A DNA stretch of 64,000 nucleotides from positions 7,156 through 71,155 of the forward strand of contig RYVZ01000017.1 in the NCBI GenBank assembly GCA_003979345.1, read 5' to 3'. Position numbers and translations under genes: made by a program. This stretch comes from Lachnospiraceae bacterium. Its GTDB lineage: Bacteria > Bacillota > Clostridia > Lachnospirales > Lachnospiraceae. A model generated the notes under the pieces. That model was not told where the DNA came from. It worked only from the letters and a program-made list of their open reading frames with translations, and did no database searches. Positions 46,377 through 55,052 of the stretch are shown in pieces (the first letter of the stretch is position 1; every line of letters begins with the position of its first letter).

Positions 46377-48002
46377 ATGCGGAAGATCTTAGCAGTTTTC
46401 TGTAACAGGGAAAACTTTGAATATGATACCCATGCGCTCGTGCAGTCTTTTTATCCGGAAAGACATGTAAAAGTGTTGCTGCCTGAGCGGTGGAAGGAAC
46501 AGGGCGTTTCCGCGGATATCGTCATTACGATCGCGGACGGTCAGGCAGAAATGAAGTTTGCTATGTCGGAAGATACGCAGGAAGCGGCGGATGATGCGGA
46601 AAGTGCCGGCGGAGAGAGCAGAGCAGAGGATGGCACGGAAAGCATTCATGGAGAGTACAGAGCAGAGAGCGATGCGGATAGTGCCGGCATAGAGGACAGG
46701 GGGTCAGATGACATAGAAAGCGGCAGGATAGGACTGACGCTGAAAGTCCGTGAATATATGACGCCCCTTCCTGCGGATAAGGGCGGCGCGAAGGCGGTAT
46801 GGAAGCGTTTCCTTTACGAGACGCTCTGCGCAGAGACGGGACGGACACTACCGTGGGGCAATCTGACGGGGATACGTCCGACCAAACTTGCCATGGAACT
46901 GTTAGAGCAGGGAGCGTCCGAAGAGGACGTCCTTCTTTTTTTGCAGAAGGAACATTATGTGAGTGAGAATAAGGCGGCGCTCTGTCTGGACATTGCGCAG
47001 CGTGAGAAAGCAATTCTTGCGCAGCTTGATCAAACCGACGGTTACAGCCTCTATATCGGGATTCCGTTCTGCCCGACGACTTGTCTGTACTGCTCGTTTA
47101 CTTCCTATCCGGTGAGCGTTTGGGAGAAGCGGATGGACGATTATCTTGACTGTCTGGTAAAAGAGATTGACTATGTGAAAGAAGCGTTTCGCGGCAAAGC
47201 GCCGGAGACGGTCTATATCGGCGGCGGTACGCCGACGAGTCTTTCACCGGAGCGTTTAGAGCGTCTGCTTTCTAAATTGGAGAAGACGTTTGCACTTGAA
47301 GATGTAAAGGAGTTTACTGTAGAGGCGGGGCGCGCCGACAGCATCACGAGGGAGAAACTGCGCGTCATCAGACGCCATTGTGTCACGAGGATTTCCGTTA
47401 ATCCGCAGACCATGAAGGATGAAACGCTGCGCATTATCGGCAGAAGGCACACAGCCGCGCAGGTAAAAGACGCTTTTCACATGGCGCGGGAGGAAGGGTT
47501 TGACAATATCAACATGGATTTGATCTTAGGACTGCCCGGCGAGGACGCGGAGGACGTGCGGCGGACGATCGGGGAAGTGAAGGCGCTTTTGCCTGACAGC
47601 CTTACCGTGCATTCGCTCGCGCTCAAACGTGCGTCGAAGCTGGGAAACTGGATAGAGGAAAACGGAATCGACATGCTTTCCAATACGGACGAGACGATGG
47701 AGATTGCCGCTGCTGGCGCTGCAGAAATGGGAATGCAGCCGTATTATCTGTACCGTCAGAAAAATATGTCCGGCAATTTTGAGAACACCGGTTATGCACT
47801 GCCGGGAAAGAACGGTATTTACAATATTCTGATCATGGAGGAGAAACAGACCATTGTGGCGCTGGGGGCTGGCTCCATCACCAAGCGGGTGTACCCGGAC
47901 GGGCGCATCGAGCGGTGCGAGAATGTGAAGGATGTTGCGCTCTATATGGAAAAAATCGATGAGATGATCGAGCGGAAGCGGCGGCTGTTTGGGGAGGTTT
48001 AA
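46377..48002 (+). CDS. hemZ: HemZ-type coproporphyrinogen III dehydrogenase (radical SAM)
   Basis: A radical SAM enzyme. The [4Fe-4S] cysteines are in PFCPTTCLYCSFTSYPV at about residue 230, followed by PETVYIGGGTPTSL and other radical-SAM contacts (TVEAGRADSIT, INMDLILGLPGED). A N-terminal domain of ~200 residues with ILAVFCNRENFEYDTHALVQ is specific to HemZ relatives in Clostridia. HemZ is linked to oxygen-independent haem synthesis, though some Clostridial members may act on other substrates. An acidic low-complexity insertion lies at about residues 63-120 (several D/E/S-A-G repeats). GGGAGAGG precedes ATG 46377. Confidence 0.92.
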   Translation: MRKILAVFCNRENFEYDTHALVQSFYPERHVKVLLPERWKEQGVSADIVITIADGQAEMKFAMSEDTQEAADDAESAGGESRAEDGTESIHGEYRAESDADSAGIEDRGSDDIESGRIGLTLKVREYMTPLPADKGGAKAVWKRFLYETLCAETGRTLPWGNLTGIRPTKLAMELLEQGASEEDVLLFLQKEHYVSENKAALCLDIAQREKAILAQLDQTDGYSLYIGIPFCPTTCLYCSFTSYPVSVWEKRMDDYLDCLVKEIDYVKEAFRGKAPETVYIGGGTPTSLSPERLERLLSKLEKTFALEDVKEFTVEAGRADSITREKLRVIRRHCVTRISVNPQTMKDETLRIIGRRHTAAQVKDAFHMAREEGFDNINMDLILGLPGEDAEDVRRTIGEVKALLPDSLTVHSLALKRASKLGNWIEENGIDMLSNTDETMEIAAAGAAEMGMQPYYLYRQKNMSGNFENTGYALPGKNGIYNILIMEEKQTIVALGAGSITKRVYPDGRIERCENVKDVALYMEKIDEMIERKRRLFGEV

Positions 48003-48346
48003 GTGTTTCTTTATCCGTACCCAAGAAAGCATGGTATCTTCTTTTTGAAATGAAATATTCTCCTTCTATAGGATAGATTAGATTTGCATGATCTGTATAT
48101 GGAGAACTTTCTATACAATGAACGTTCTCAGAACAGTCTGTTCCCGCCCAAAATCTATCATATCAGGTCGATGAACCTCTTTGAGTTGGATTACAGGCAG
48201 TTTTTTGCCCGGAAAACATCCGGTACCCTCTTTGAGTTACGGATACAATCCCGCATTGGATTATCCATATGATCCGCTGTTATCTCTTTGACGTCTTTTT
48301 GTTGAATGTCAATGACAAGTAATGCGCCTCTTTCTTCAAACTTCAT
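48003..48346 (-). pseudogene. Isochorismatase-family hydrolase remnant
   Basis: The frame starts ATG at 48346 with MKFEERGALLVIDIQQ, the family opening, and runs to an early stop at 48191. After one frameshift the family continues as PVIQLKEVHRPDMIDFGRE, and after another as VHCIESSPYTDHANLIYP ... FISKRRYHAFLGTD, ending where hemZ ends. The remnant covers roughly 115 of the ~200 residues of an intact gene. Its start codon overlaps the MATE stop by 11 bp, so both were once co-translated. The 3' end was lost at the hemZ junction. Confidence 0.82.
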
Positions 48347-49667
48347 AAGTTGCTGTTTCTTTCTGTTTGTTTTTATGTTTATATATTACAAATCCGAGTA
48401 ACGCAATTAAAAATTCCGTTATGGGATAAGTAAGCCAGACGCCCGTCATTTTCCATAAGGCAGACAATAAAAACGCCATAGGAATAATCAAAACCAATCC
48501 CCTTAATATTGAAAGTATATGAGCAGGCAGCGCTTTTTCTATTGACGTAAAAAAGGTTGCTAGAATAATATTGTATCCAACAAATGGAATAGATATAAAA
48601 TATAGTTTTAGACCCATTACGGAAATCTGCTGTAACGCCAAATTGTCCTCACTATTGAAAACAGCGGTAATTGGCTCTGCAAACACAAAAATGAGTAAAT
48701 AAGCAATCATAGATACTGAGTGCATCGTGATCAGGGCGTATTTAAGTACCGCTTTTGTCTGCCTGTAATTTCCGACACCGTAAAAGGTGCTGACCAACGG
48801 CTGAATGCCTTGTGCGATACCTGTATATACTGCAACGATCACAAGTGAAATGTTTGCGACTACTCCATATGCGGCAACCCCTGTATTTCCCGCTAATTTT
48901 AATATAATTGTGTTAAAAGTGATCATTACGATTCCGGAGGATATCTGGGCAATGAAAGACGGAAAGCCTAATGATAAATCCTGCGCTATCACATATTTCC
49001 TGATTCTTGTTTTTACAAAATGGAACGTACTTTTCTTTTTGCCCCAGTGAGGAAGCATTATCAGAATGCTGATAATTGGAGATAATACTGTGGCAAAAAT
49101 AGCGCCAAAGATCCCCATTTTCATTGGAAAAATGAAAATATAATCTAGTAAGATATTGGCAAAGCTTCCAATCAACTGAGCGATCATGGGAAGCTGCGGA
49201 CTGCCGTCGTTTCTGACAAAACAAAGCAATACATCGTTCAATATAAACGCAGGCGCAAACAGCAGCAGCCAACGCAAATAAGTAGTCGTCATTTCCAAGA
49301 CGCTTGAATCTGCGCCAAAGTGCATTGCTATTTGATGAGAGAAAAAGAAACCAATCATGACAAATGCTCCTGAAAAAATTAAGGCAAGATATATGGTGTT
49401 TGTATAAACCCGATCAACTTCAACCGTTCTTTCCTGACTTTTACAGACAGAAAATCTTGTTGCGCCGCCCATACCGAGCATAAGTCCCGTACCATGTATA
49501 AAGTTATATACCGGGATTGCAAGATTTAATGCGGTAAGACCGTTTGTGCCCAAGCCCTTTGATACAAAAAATGTATCAGCTAATATATAGCAAGATACTC
49601 CCAATGTTCCTAAAACACTTAAAATTGTATAGTGGGCAAAATCCCGCATACAAGACTGTTGCTTCAT
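48336..49667 (-). CDS. MATE-family efflux transporter
   Basis: Twelve membrane segments typical of MATE transporters are visible in two six-helix halves. The family pattern includes ILADTFFVSKGLGTNGLTALNLAIPVYNF near the start and GIAQGIQPLVSTFYGVGNYRQTK in the second half. Such proteins export cationic drugs or metabolites using sodium or proton gradients. The start is ATG 49667 (MKQQSC), 11 nt after AGGAG; an earlier ATG at 49679 is close to that site. Lower GC than neighbours suggests acquisition. It is preceded by a leader peptide and a terminator, and followed by the isochorismatase remnant. Confidence 0.92.
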   Translation of the reverse strand: MKQQSCMRDFAHYTILSVLGTLGVSCYILADTFFVSKGLGTNGLTALNLAIPVYNFIHGTGLMLGMGGATRFSVCKSQERTVEVDRVYTNTIYLALIFSGAFVMIGFFFSHQIAMHFGADSSVLEMTTTYLRWLLLFAPAFILNDVLLCFVRNDGSPQLPMIAQLIGSFANILLDYIFIFPMKMGIFGAIFATVLSPIISILIMLPHWGKKKSTFHFVKTRIRKYVIAQDLSLGFPSFIAQISSGIVMITFNTIILKLAGNTGVAAYGVVANISLVIVAVYTGIAQGIQPLVSTFYGVGNYRQTKAVLKYALITMHSVSMIAYLLIFVFAEPITAVFNSEDNLALQQISVMGLKLYFISIPFVGYNIILATFFTSIEKALPAHILSILRGLVLIIPMAFLLSALWKMTGVWLTYPITEFLIALLGFVIYKHKNKQKETATYEV

Positions 49668-49688
49668 ATGTTCATGCACTCCTAAAAC

Positions 49689-49747
49689 AAAAAAATAGCG
49701 TCAAAGCTTTCTATCTTCAAAGGCCTAACGATAGAAAGTCTGACGCT
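49689..49747 (-). terminator. Attenuator hairpin in the MATE leader
   Basis: On the minus strand AGCGTCAGACTTTCTATC (49747-49730) pairs with GATAGAAAGCTTTGACGCT (49715-49697) with one bulge, followed by A-T7 (49696-49689). It ends only 21 nt before the MATE start codon, so every transcript from the upstream promoter must pass it. Confidence 0.85.
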
Positions 49748-49782
49748 TAACTCCTTACCCGGCGGCAAGAAGTGCGATTCAT
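49747..49782 (-). CDS. 11-residue leader peptide of the MATE gene
   Basis: MNRTSCRRVRS, four arginines in eleven residues, starts about 10 nt after the -10 box, so the leader transcript is nearly leaderless. Its stop codon TAA touches the first base pair of the attenuator stem. The arrangement resembles ribosome-mediated attenuation of antibiotic-resistance genes, where a stalled ribosome melts the terminator. No Shine-Dalgarno sequence precedes it. Confidence 0.6.
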   Translation of the reverse strand: MNRTSCRRVRS

Positions 49783-49791
49783 ATTTTTTAT

Positions 49792-49820
49792 ATTATATAA
49801 TCCAAAATTGGAAAAATCAA
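49792..49820 (-). promoter_or_regulatory. Promoter of the MATE leader
   Basis: TTGATT (49820-49815) and TATAAT (49797-49792) are 17 bp apart on the minus strand. It is the only convincing promoter between the AraC-type remnant and the MATE gene. Confidence 0.82.
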
Positions 49821-49843
49821 TCTCAAAGTTTCTTTTGTTTCTG

Positions 49844-50628
49844 TCATGATCCGCTTAAAGCGGAGGACTGCTCTTTTTTGTAGATTAAAGGAGATACCCC
49901 GTAATATTTTTTGAAGGTTTCGCAGTAATAGCTGACTCCGCCAAAACCGTATTCGTAAGCGACTGCTGCGATATTCTTATCCGCTCCAAGCAGTGTGGAC
50001 AGGCTTTTGCGTAACCGCAATTTTGTGAGATAAGTTATGGGAGTATCGCGCAGATACCTCTTAAAGAGAAGGGAGCATTTGCTTTTGCAGCAGGCGCCGG
50101 ACAAAGCGATGTCCGCAAGAGTGATGCGTTCCATATAATGCTCTTCTATAAACGTTATCATATTTCTGACGGAGGCCAGATCGGAAGATTCCGGTGCCCG
50201 GGCAGTGTTTTCCACATCAAGATGTTCATACAGTGTCTTCATGATTGTAAAATAGTCTTCCACCAATTCAAAATAAGACAGGGAATCTGTCTTTTTTTCA
50301 CCAAAGGAATGATAAATATGTTCCGGCTTTTCCATGACGGAAGCCATCCAGCCGTACCGCTTAAGATACAGGTAAGGATAGGCGGCATTTTCCGTAATGG
50401 GCTGCCCTCCGCTAAGTCTATCAATCTGCCGTTTACATTATAGGTCATAGCTCCCTTTTTGATCAAAATGAATTCCAGATCTTTATGCCAGTGGCTGATG
50501 GAAGAATAGTCCGGGTAGGAAGTAAGAAAGCCGTACACCACATAGGCAGGAAACAGGGGATTATTATATGCGACTGTTTCTGAAAAATCCGGATTAAAAA
50601 CTGAGCAGGGTCTTGTTTTGTTATCCAT
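49844..50628 (-). pseudogene. AraC-family regulator broken by deletion and frameshift
   Basis: The N-terminal frame (start 50628) gives a cupin-like part, ISHWHKDLEFILIKKGAMTYNVNGRLIDLAEG, then leaves frame. The second frame resumes upstream of its ATG at 50347 as RYGWMASVMEKPEHIYHSFGEKK and continues through a normal AraC helix-turn-helix pair (ITLADIALSGACCKSKCSLLFKRYLRD, and VAYEYGFGGVSYYCETFKKYYGVSPLIYKK) to 49844. About 80 residues of the cupin half are missing compared with relatives. AGAGGA precedes the start. It is divergent from the sugar acetyltransferase it may once have controlled. Confidence 0.85.
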
Positions 50629-50796
50629 AAAAGTATCCTCTAAAATGGAAGATTGTTATATAAATATAAAAGATACTGAATGATTTTATTGCAAAAATCT
50701 GATATTGCCAAATAGAGATAGTCTATGTGCAGACAGATAAAATCATATTTGAATGTGTGGAACAGATATGATATAAAAAAGAAATGGAGGATTAAT

Positions 50797-51432
50797 ATGA
50801 CAAACAGAGAGCGCAGAGATGCGGGCATGGCTTATATTTCAGACGATACTATTTTTGAGGAACAGCTTGTATGCAGGAAGATCCTGCAAAAGCTGAATTT
50901 TATGGACCGTTCCGATTTTGCGGGAATCAGGGATACGGTAAAGGAGCTTTTTGGAAAATCCGAGGATGCTTTTGTGAATCCTCCCTTTTACTGCGATTAT
51001 GGGAAACACATTGAGGTTGGCAGGAATTTCTTTGCAAATTATAACTGCACACTTTTGGATGTGGCAAAAATTAAAATTGGCGACAACTGCCAGATGGCTC
51101 CCAATGTGGCAATTTACACGGCGGGGCATCCCGTTCATCCGGTCAGCCGTAATTCTGCGTATGAGTACGGCAGGGAAGTGACAGTGGGGGACAACGTATG
51201 GCTTGGAGGTAACACGGTAGTATGCCCCGGCGTCCATATAGGTAACAATGTGGTGATCGGTGCGGGCAGCGTGGTGACGAAGGATATTCCGGACTGGTGC
51301 ATTGCGGCGGGAAATCCGTGCCGGGTCATCCGAAAGATTACGGAAGAAGACAGGCGGAAACTATTTCGTGATGAGGAGATAGACGAAGAGGCATGGCAGG
51401 ATATTCTCGAACGGATGGAATTGACATCATAG
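50797..51432 (+). CDS. Sugar O-acetyltransferase (left-handed beta-helix)
   Basis: The 211-residue protein belongs to the maltose/galactoside O-acetyltransferase family. The first ~60 residues form the helical cap (MTNRERRDAGMAYISDDTIF ... FGKSEDAFVNPPFYCDYG), followed by hexapeptide repeats of the left-handed beta-helix (IKIGDNCQMAPNVAIYTAGHP with the catalytic His, then VTVGDNVWLGGNTVVCPGVHIGNNVVIGAGSVVTKDIP). It acetylates a sugar hydroxyl from acetyl-CoA. ATG 50797 has GGAGG upstream; the frame reads further back without good starts. The gene faces the broken AraC gene. Confidence 0.94.
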   Translation: MTNRERRDAGMAYISDDTIFEEQLVCRKILQKLNFMDRSDFAGIRDTVKELFGKSEDAFVNPPFYCDYGKHIEVGRNFFANYNCTLLDVAKIKIGDNCQMAPNVAIYTAGHPVHPVSRNSAYEYGREVTVGDNVWLGGNTVVCPGVHIGNNVVIGAGSVVTKDIPDWCIAAGNPCRVIRKITEEDRRKLFRDEEIDEEAWQDILERMELTS

Positions 51433-51472
51433 GTAATCTGTGTTAGTATAAGACCGATAGTCGGTCGATGCG
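51421..51472 (+). promoter_or_regulatory. tetR promoter with palindromic autoregulatory operator
   Basis: TTGACA (51421-51426, overlapping the end of the acetyltransferase gene) and TAGTAT (51444-51449) are 17 bp apart. The perfect palindrome GACCGA-TAG-TCGGTC (51452-51466) follows the -10 by two bases. A 21-bp block from 51452 matches 16 of 21 positions of a second block (52279-52299) placed identically behind the -10 of the next operon. Confidence 0.85.
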
Positions 51473-51494
51473 ATGCGGCAGGAGCGTACAGGAT

Positions 51495-52157
51495 ATGCGG
51501 GTTGTAAAAGAGGCAAATGAACGAAAAAACGAAATATTAGATGCAGCCGAGCGGTTGTTCGGATCAAAGGGCTTCGACCATACAAGCACCAATGATATTC
51601 TAAAGGAGGTCGGCATTGCCAGAGGCACGCTTTATTATCATTTTAGCTCTAAAGAAGAAATACTGGACGCGATGATCGAGCGCATGACGGGACGCCTGAT
51701 CGAGAAGGCAAGAGCAATCGGGGCACAGAAAGACATACCGGTGTTGCAGCGGCTTACCATGATGATTCTTTCGCTGAATGTGGATGATGCTGAACTTAAT
51801 GCTAAACTTGGCAGGGAACTTTTAGCGCAGATGCATAAACCGGAGAATGCGCTTATGCACCGCAAGATGGAAAGGAGCCTGTTTGACGGTATCATTCCGC
51901 TTCTCACGGAGCTGGTCGAAGAGGGCGTTGCGCAGGGAGTTTGTCAGACAGAGTACCCCAAAGAGGCGGTGGAAATGACCTTTTTGTATGCGAGTACGGC
52001 GTTTGACGATCTGATGGAATATCGCAAAGAAGAAAGAGAAAGGAAGATCACGGCGTTTATTTATCATTTAGAACGGCTCTTAAACATGGAACGGGATAGC
52101 TTGAAAACGACAATGCTTCCCATATTTTGCAGGAACGACGGACAGGAAATATCATAG
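51495..52157 (+). CDS. TetR-family transcriptional regulator
   Basis: The N-terminal helix-turn-helix is typical: RKNEILDAAERLFGSKGFDHTSTNDILKEVGIARGTLYYHFSSKEEIL. The rest is an all-helical ligand-binding part of about 160 residues without recognisable ligand motifs. ATG 51495 has GGAG 10 nt upstream; ATG 51468 lies between operator and RBS and has none. The operator overlapping its promoter and the matching site before the next operon suggest that it represses both itself and the genes at 52324-55052. Confidence 0.92.
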   Translation: MRVVKEANERKNEILDAAERLFGSKGFDHTSTNDILKEVGIARGTLYYHFSSKEEILDAMIERMTGRLIEKARAIGAQKDIPVLQRLTMMILSLNVDDAELNAKLGRELLAQMHKPENALMHRKMERSLFDGIIPLLTELVEEGVAQGVCQTEYPKEAVEMTFLYASTAFDDLMEYRKEERERKITAFIYHLERLLNMERDSLKTTMLPIFCRNDGQEIS

Positions 52158-52194
52158 AATTTTGTGAAAGGAAAAAGAAATAGAAGGAACAAAA

Positions 52195-52248
52195 GATTCC
52201 GGTGAATCTGTGATTACAAATCAAATTGGAAATAGATTCATCGGAATC
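52195..52248 (+). terminator. 15-bp inverted repeat after tetR
   Basis: GATTCCGGTGAATCT (52195-52209) and AGATTCATCGGAATC (52234-52248) pair with a single mismatch over 15 bp; a T-rich stretch follows. It probably ends the tetR transcript. Confidence 0.6.
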
Positions 52249-52271
52249 GTAAGTTTCTTTATTTTATAACA

Positions 52272-52299
52272 TATAATCGACAGGCAGACGGTCGATACG
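52272..52299 (+). promoter_or_regulatory. Promoter and TetR operator of the adhesin-like operon
   Basis: TATAAT at 52272-52277 is followed at 52279 by the 21-bp block related to the tetR operator (shared core CGGTCGAT). The -35 hexamer is weak. Confidence 0.7.
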
Positions 52300-52323
52300 A
52301 AATATGACAAGGAGGGGTACACA

Positions 52324-53022
52324 ATGCAGGAGGTAAAGACAGAGTATCGTTATGAGAGTATTACGGAGTATGACATTGACGAGCCGAAACGGTATGATAT
52401 GAAATTCGGCAGTACGAAGCAGCTCGTGCTGATGGGCTATGAGGGGGAAAAAATACGGGTCCTTCTGGCATCCGATACGCTTTCCACGATTCAGAATGAC
52501 TGCAAGGTCAGGATTGACAATATCAGGCGGCGGATTGACGTGGGGGTGATATACCAAAACGGGATGTCCGGGAAAGATGCAAAAGAGGCGGTCAGTATTT
52601 TTGTCTGGATTCCGGCGCCTTATATCGGAAAAATAGAATGCGCAGCCGATGCGGAGCGCGTAGAAGTCCGAAACTTAACGTGCGAAAGTATTGAGCTTGA
52701 TATGAAGACGGCGGTCGTCAGGCTCGAAAACGTCGCGGGAACAGTGGAGATCAATTGTAATCTGGATATGGAAGTGTTCTGCCTCTCCACATGTGGGGAA
52801 ATCACGATCAATCAGGTGTCGGCTTCCTCGAAAATCTATGTTCCGGAGGGGACGCCGTTTACGGCGGCGGCAAAAGGGATCGGTACCGACATTTTCTACG
52901 AGAAAGACGGAATGCAGACGGCGGATTTCAGCACTCCCGATGCGGAAAATCATATTGAGCTGAACGGATTAAAAAGCAGACTTGCCATATGCCGGACAAC
53001 AAACAATCAGGGCGGTTTATAA
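52324..53022 (+). CDS. Hypothetical beta-repeat protein (DUF4097-like)
   Basis: The 232-residue protein has no signal peptide or membrane segment. Its middle part alternates short strands rich in I, V and charged residues (RVEVRNLTCESIELDMKTA, VRLENVAGTVEINCNLDM, TCGEITINQVSASSKIYVP), the pattern of DUF4097-type beta-helix proteins. Function is unknown; such proteins are often encoded with transcriptional regulators and membrane proteins. AAGGAGG precedes the ATG at good spacing. It is the first gene of a probable three-gene operon under TetR control. Confidence 0.75.
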   Translation: MQEVKTEYRYESITEYDIDEPKRYDMKFGSTKQLVLMGYEGEKIRVLLASDTLSTIQNDCKVRIDNIRRRIDVGVIYQNGMSGKDAKEAVSIFVWIPAPYIGKIECAADAERVEVRNLTCESIELDMKTAVVRLENVAGTVEINCNLDMEVFCLSTCGEITINQVSASSKIYVPEGTPFTAAAKGIGTDIFYEKDGMQTADFSTPDAENHIELNGLKSRLAICRTTNNQGGL

Positions 53023-53105
53023 AGGATGACGCGTATGACCAAAAACAGCATGAATTGAAAACAACATAAAAATAGAAAACAACATGAAAAGAAAGGAAAC
53101 AAACA

Positions 53106-53624
53106 ATGAATCATTTAGACAAAATTCAAAAAGGAATGAACGTATTGCAGATACTCTCTAAGATTCTGCTGATCGTGGCTTATATGGGGGCGGCACTGAC
53201 GCTGGCCGGAGGGATACTTGTGGCAGCAGGCGTATTAAACACAGAAAATCAATTTCTTCACTTTATATCAGATATCGCCGGAGTCACAACAGATCAGCTT
53301 ACCGGCATTCTGATCGCGGCGGCGGTTTCCATGCTGTCGGGCGGAATCCTTGCAACATGCGCGGAGCGCTATTTTGCCGCGGAGCAAAAGGAGGGAACGC
53401 CGTTTACAAATGCGGGAGCCGACAGGGTAAAACGGCTTGGTATCCTTACCATTATTATATCGCTCGTTTCCGTGTGCATCACGGAAGGAATCTATGAAGC
53501 GATCCGTCTGGCGGACTGGAACAAATTTGACGATGCGGGCGGCGTTTTGATCGGAATCTGTCTGATCCTGCTTTCCGCGGTATTTCGTTATGGCGCGGAA
53601 CTGGAGCAGAAAGACCATTCATAA
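53106..53624 (+). CDS. DUF2975-like membrane protein
   Basis: Four membrane segments are predicted (around residues 15-45, 65-88, 113-133 and 145-160). The pattern ADRVKRLGILTIIISLVSVCI followed by a terminal VLIGICLILLSAVFRYGAELEQ resembles DUF2975 proteins, whose function is unknown. GAAAGGAAAC precedes the start. It is the second gene of the TetR-linked operon. Confidence 0.75.
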   Translation: MNHLDKIQKGMNVLQILSKILLIVAYMGAALTLAGGILVAAGVLNTENQFLHFISDIAGVTTDQLTGILIAAAVSMLSGGILATCAERYFAAEQKEGTPFTNAGADRVKRLGILTIIISLVSVCITEGIYEAIRLADWNKFDDAGGVLIGICLILLSAVFRYGAELEQKDHS

Positions 53625-53729
53625 AATTTGCGGATCGATTTCCGGGAAGATATGGCTGCTTAGCCAAAATCGAAATCATGAAAATCGGATGGTGAAAGCT
53701 GCCTAAAAAGAACGATTGAAAGGAACAAC

Positions 53730-55052
53730 ATGGGGGCATCTATGATCGGCCTGCTGGAAACAGCGGCAATCGCAGTCAGCGGGTTTTTGGTAAAAAAATA
53801 TGTGTTTTTAGAAGCGGATATGGAAGAAAAAAAGCAGCGCATCTTTTATTGGATCAGCCTGCTTTTGACTGCCGCGGCGTTTTTGGTGTTCGGAAAAGAT
53901 ACCGCTTCCCTGACCGCCGTTTTCCTGATCGGTCTCAATGTTTTGCTGGCAAGAAAAAAGGGACGTCTGTGGGCGCTGTTTTTGATGGTGCCGCTCACGG
54001 GCATCATTAACGGTCTTTTGGCGCCTCTTCTTCTTGTGCCGCCCTATCTGCTCTCTCTGTCTGGGCAAAGAACGCTGCTTTATCAATATGCGGTTTACGG
54101 AGCGTTCTTTTTACTTGTGATCCTTTTTTACGTGAAAGGAAAAGCATGGCGCAAATGGTTTCGGGAGAATATGCAGTACAGGAGCCTTCGGAGATCAGAA
54201 AATGTCCTGCTATGGGTGATCGGTATCGTCATGTTCTTTTTTTCGAATGAGCTGGCTGCGCAGAAAGAGGCGGGGCAGTTTACCGCATTTGCGGGGGGAG
54301 AGGCTTACGCGCACAGCCTTGCCGCTTTTATTGCGATCAGCAGTATTGCGGTATTTATTATGGCGGTCACGATCATTGTGCTGATCATGCAGGGAAATAA
54401 ACGTTCTTTTTATCATGAACAGGTTTCGGGCATGCAGTCCGGCATGATCACGCTGATGGCGGAGATCGTGGAGAACAGGGACGACAACACGGGCGGGCAT
54501 ATCAGGCGCACAGCAGCTTACGTGGAGAAGATCGCGAAGGAGTTAAAAAAGCAGGGCGCATACAGAGAAATCCTGACTGACAGATACATGGAGGACATGA
54601 TCGTGGCGGCGCCGCTTCACGATATCGGAAAAATACATATTCCTGACGCGGTGTTAAATAAGCCGGGCAGACTGACCGAAGAAGAGTTCGCGGTTATGAA
54701 AACGCATACCACAGCAGGGCAGGAGCTGCTCTTGCGGGCGAAAGCGGAGCTGGGAGAATCGGGGTATCTGAATACGGCGGTGGAAATGGCGGCGTATCAT
54801 CATGAATGGTGGAACGGGAAGGGGTATCCGTATGGATTAAACGGGGATGAAATACCGCTCTGTGCCCGGATCATGGCAGTCGCGGATGTCTTTGACGCAC
54901 TGACACAGAAGCGCTGTTATAAAAGCGCGATGCCGGCGGAAAAAGCATATGCGATCATCCGGGAGGAATCAGGCGCGCATTTTGACCCAAAGGTCGTGGA
55001 AGCGTTTTTTGCCGCGGATGAAATTATGAAAGGATCTGACAACGAGCATTGA
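53730..55052 (+). CDS. HD-GYP domain protein with membrane region
   Basis: The N-terminal ~225 residues contain about seven membrane segments. The C-terminal HD-GYP domain starts LMAEIVENRDDNTGGHIRRTAAYV and keeps the metal ligands and signature: VAAPLHDIGKIHIPDAVLNKPGRLTEEE, the AAYHHEWWNGKGYPYGL motif (HHE and G-Y-P), and IMAVADVFDALTQKRCYK. HD-GYP enzymes cleave cyclic di-GMP; the GYP motif is intact so activity is plausible. It is the last gene of the TetR-linked operon and ends directly on the -35 box of the thrS T-box promoter. Confidence 0.92.
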   Translation: MGASMIGLLETAAIAVSGFLVKKYVFLEADMEEKKQRIFYWISLLLTAAAFLVFGKDTASLTAVFLIGLNVLLARKKGRLWALFLMVPLTGIINGLLAPLLLVPPYLLSLSGQRTLLYQYAVYGAFFLLVILFYVKGKAWRKWFRENMQYRSLRRSENVLLWVIGIVMFFFSNELAAQKEAGQFTAFAGGEAYAHSLAAFIAISSIAVFIMAVTIIVLIMQGNKRSFYHEQVSGMQSGMITLMAEIVENRDDNTGGHIRRTAAYVEKIAKELKKQGAYREILTDRYMEDMIVAAPLHDIGKIHIPDAVLNKPGRLTEEEFAVMKTHTTAGQELLLRAKAELGESGYLNTAVEMAAYHHEWWNGKGYPYGLNGDEIPLCARIMAVADVFDALTQKRCYKSAMPAEKAYAIIREESGAHFDPKVVEAFFAADEIMKGSDNEH

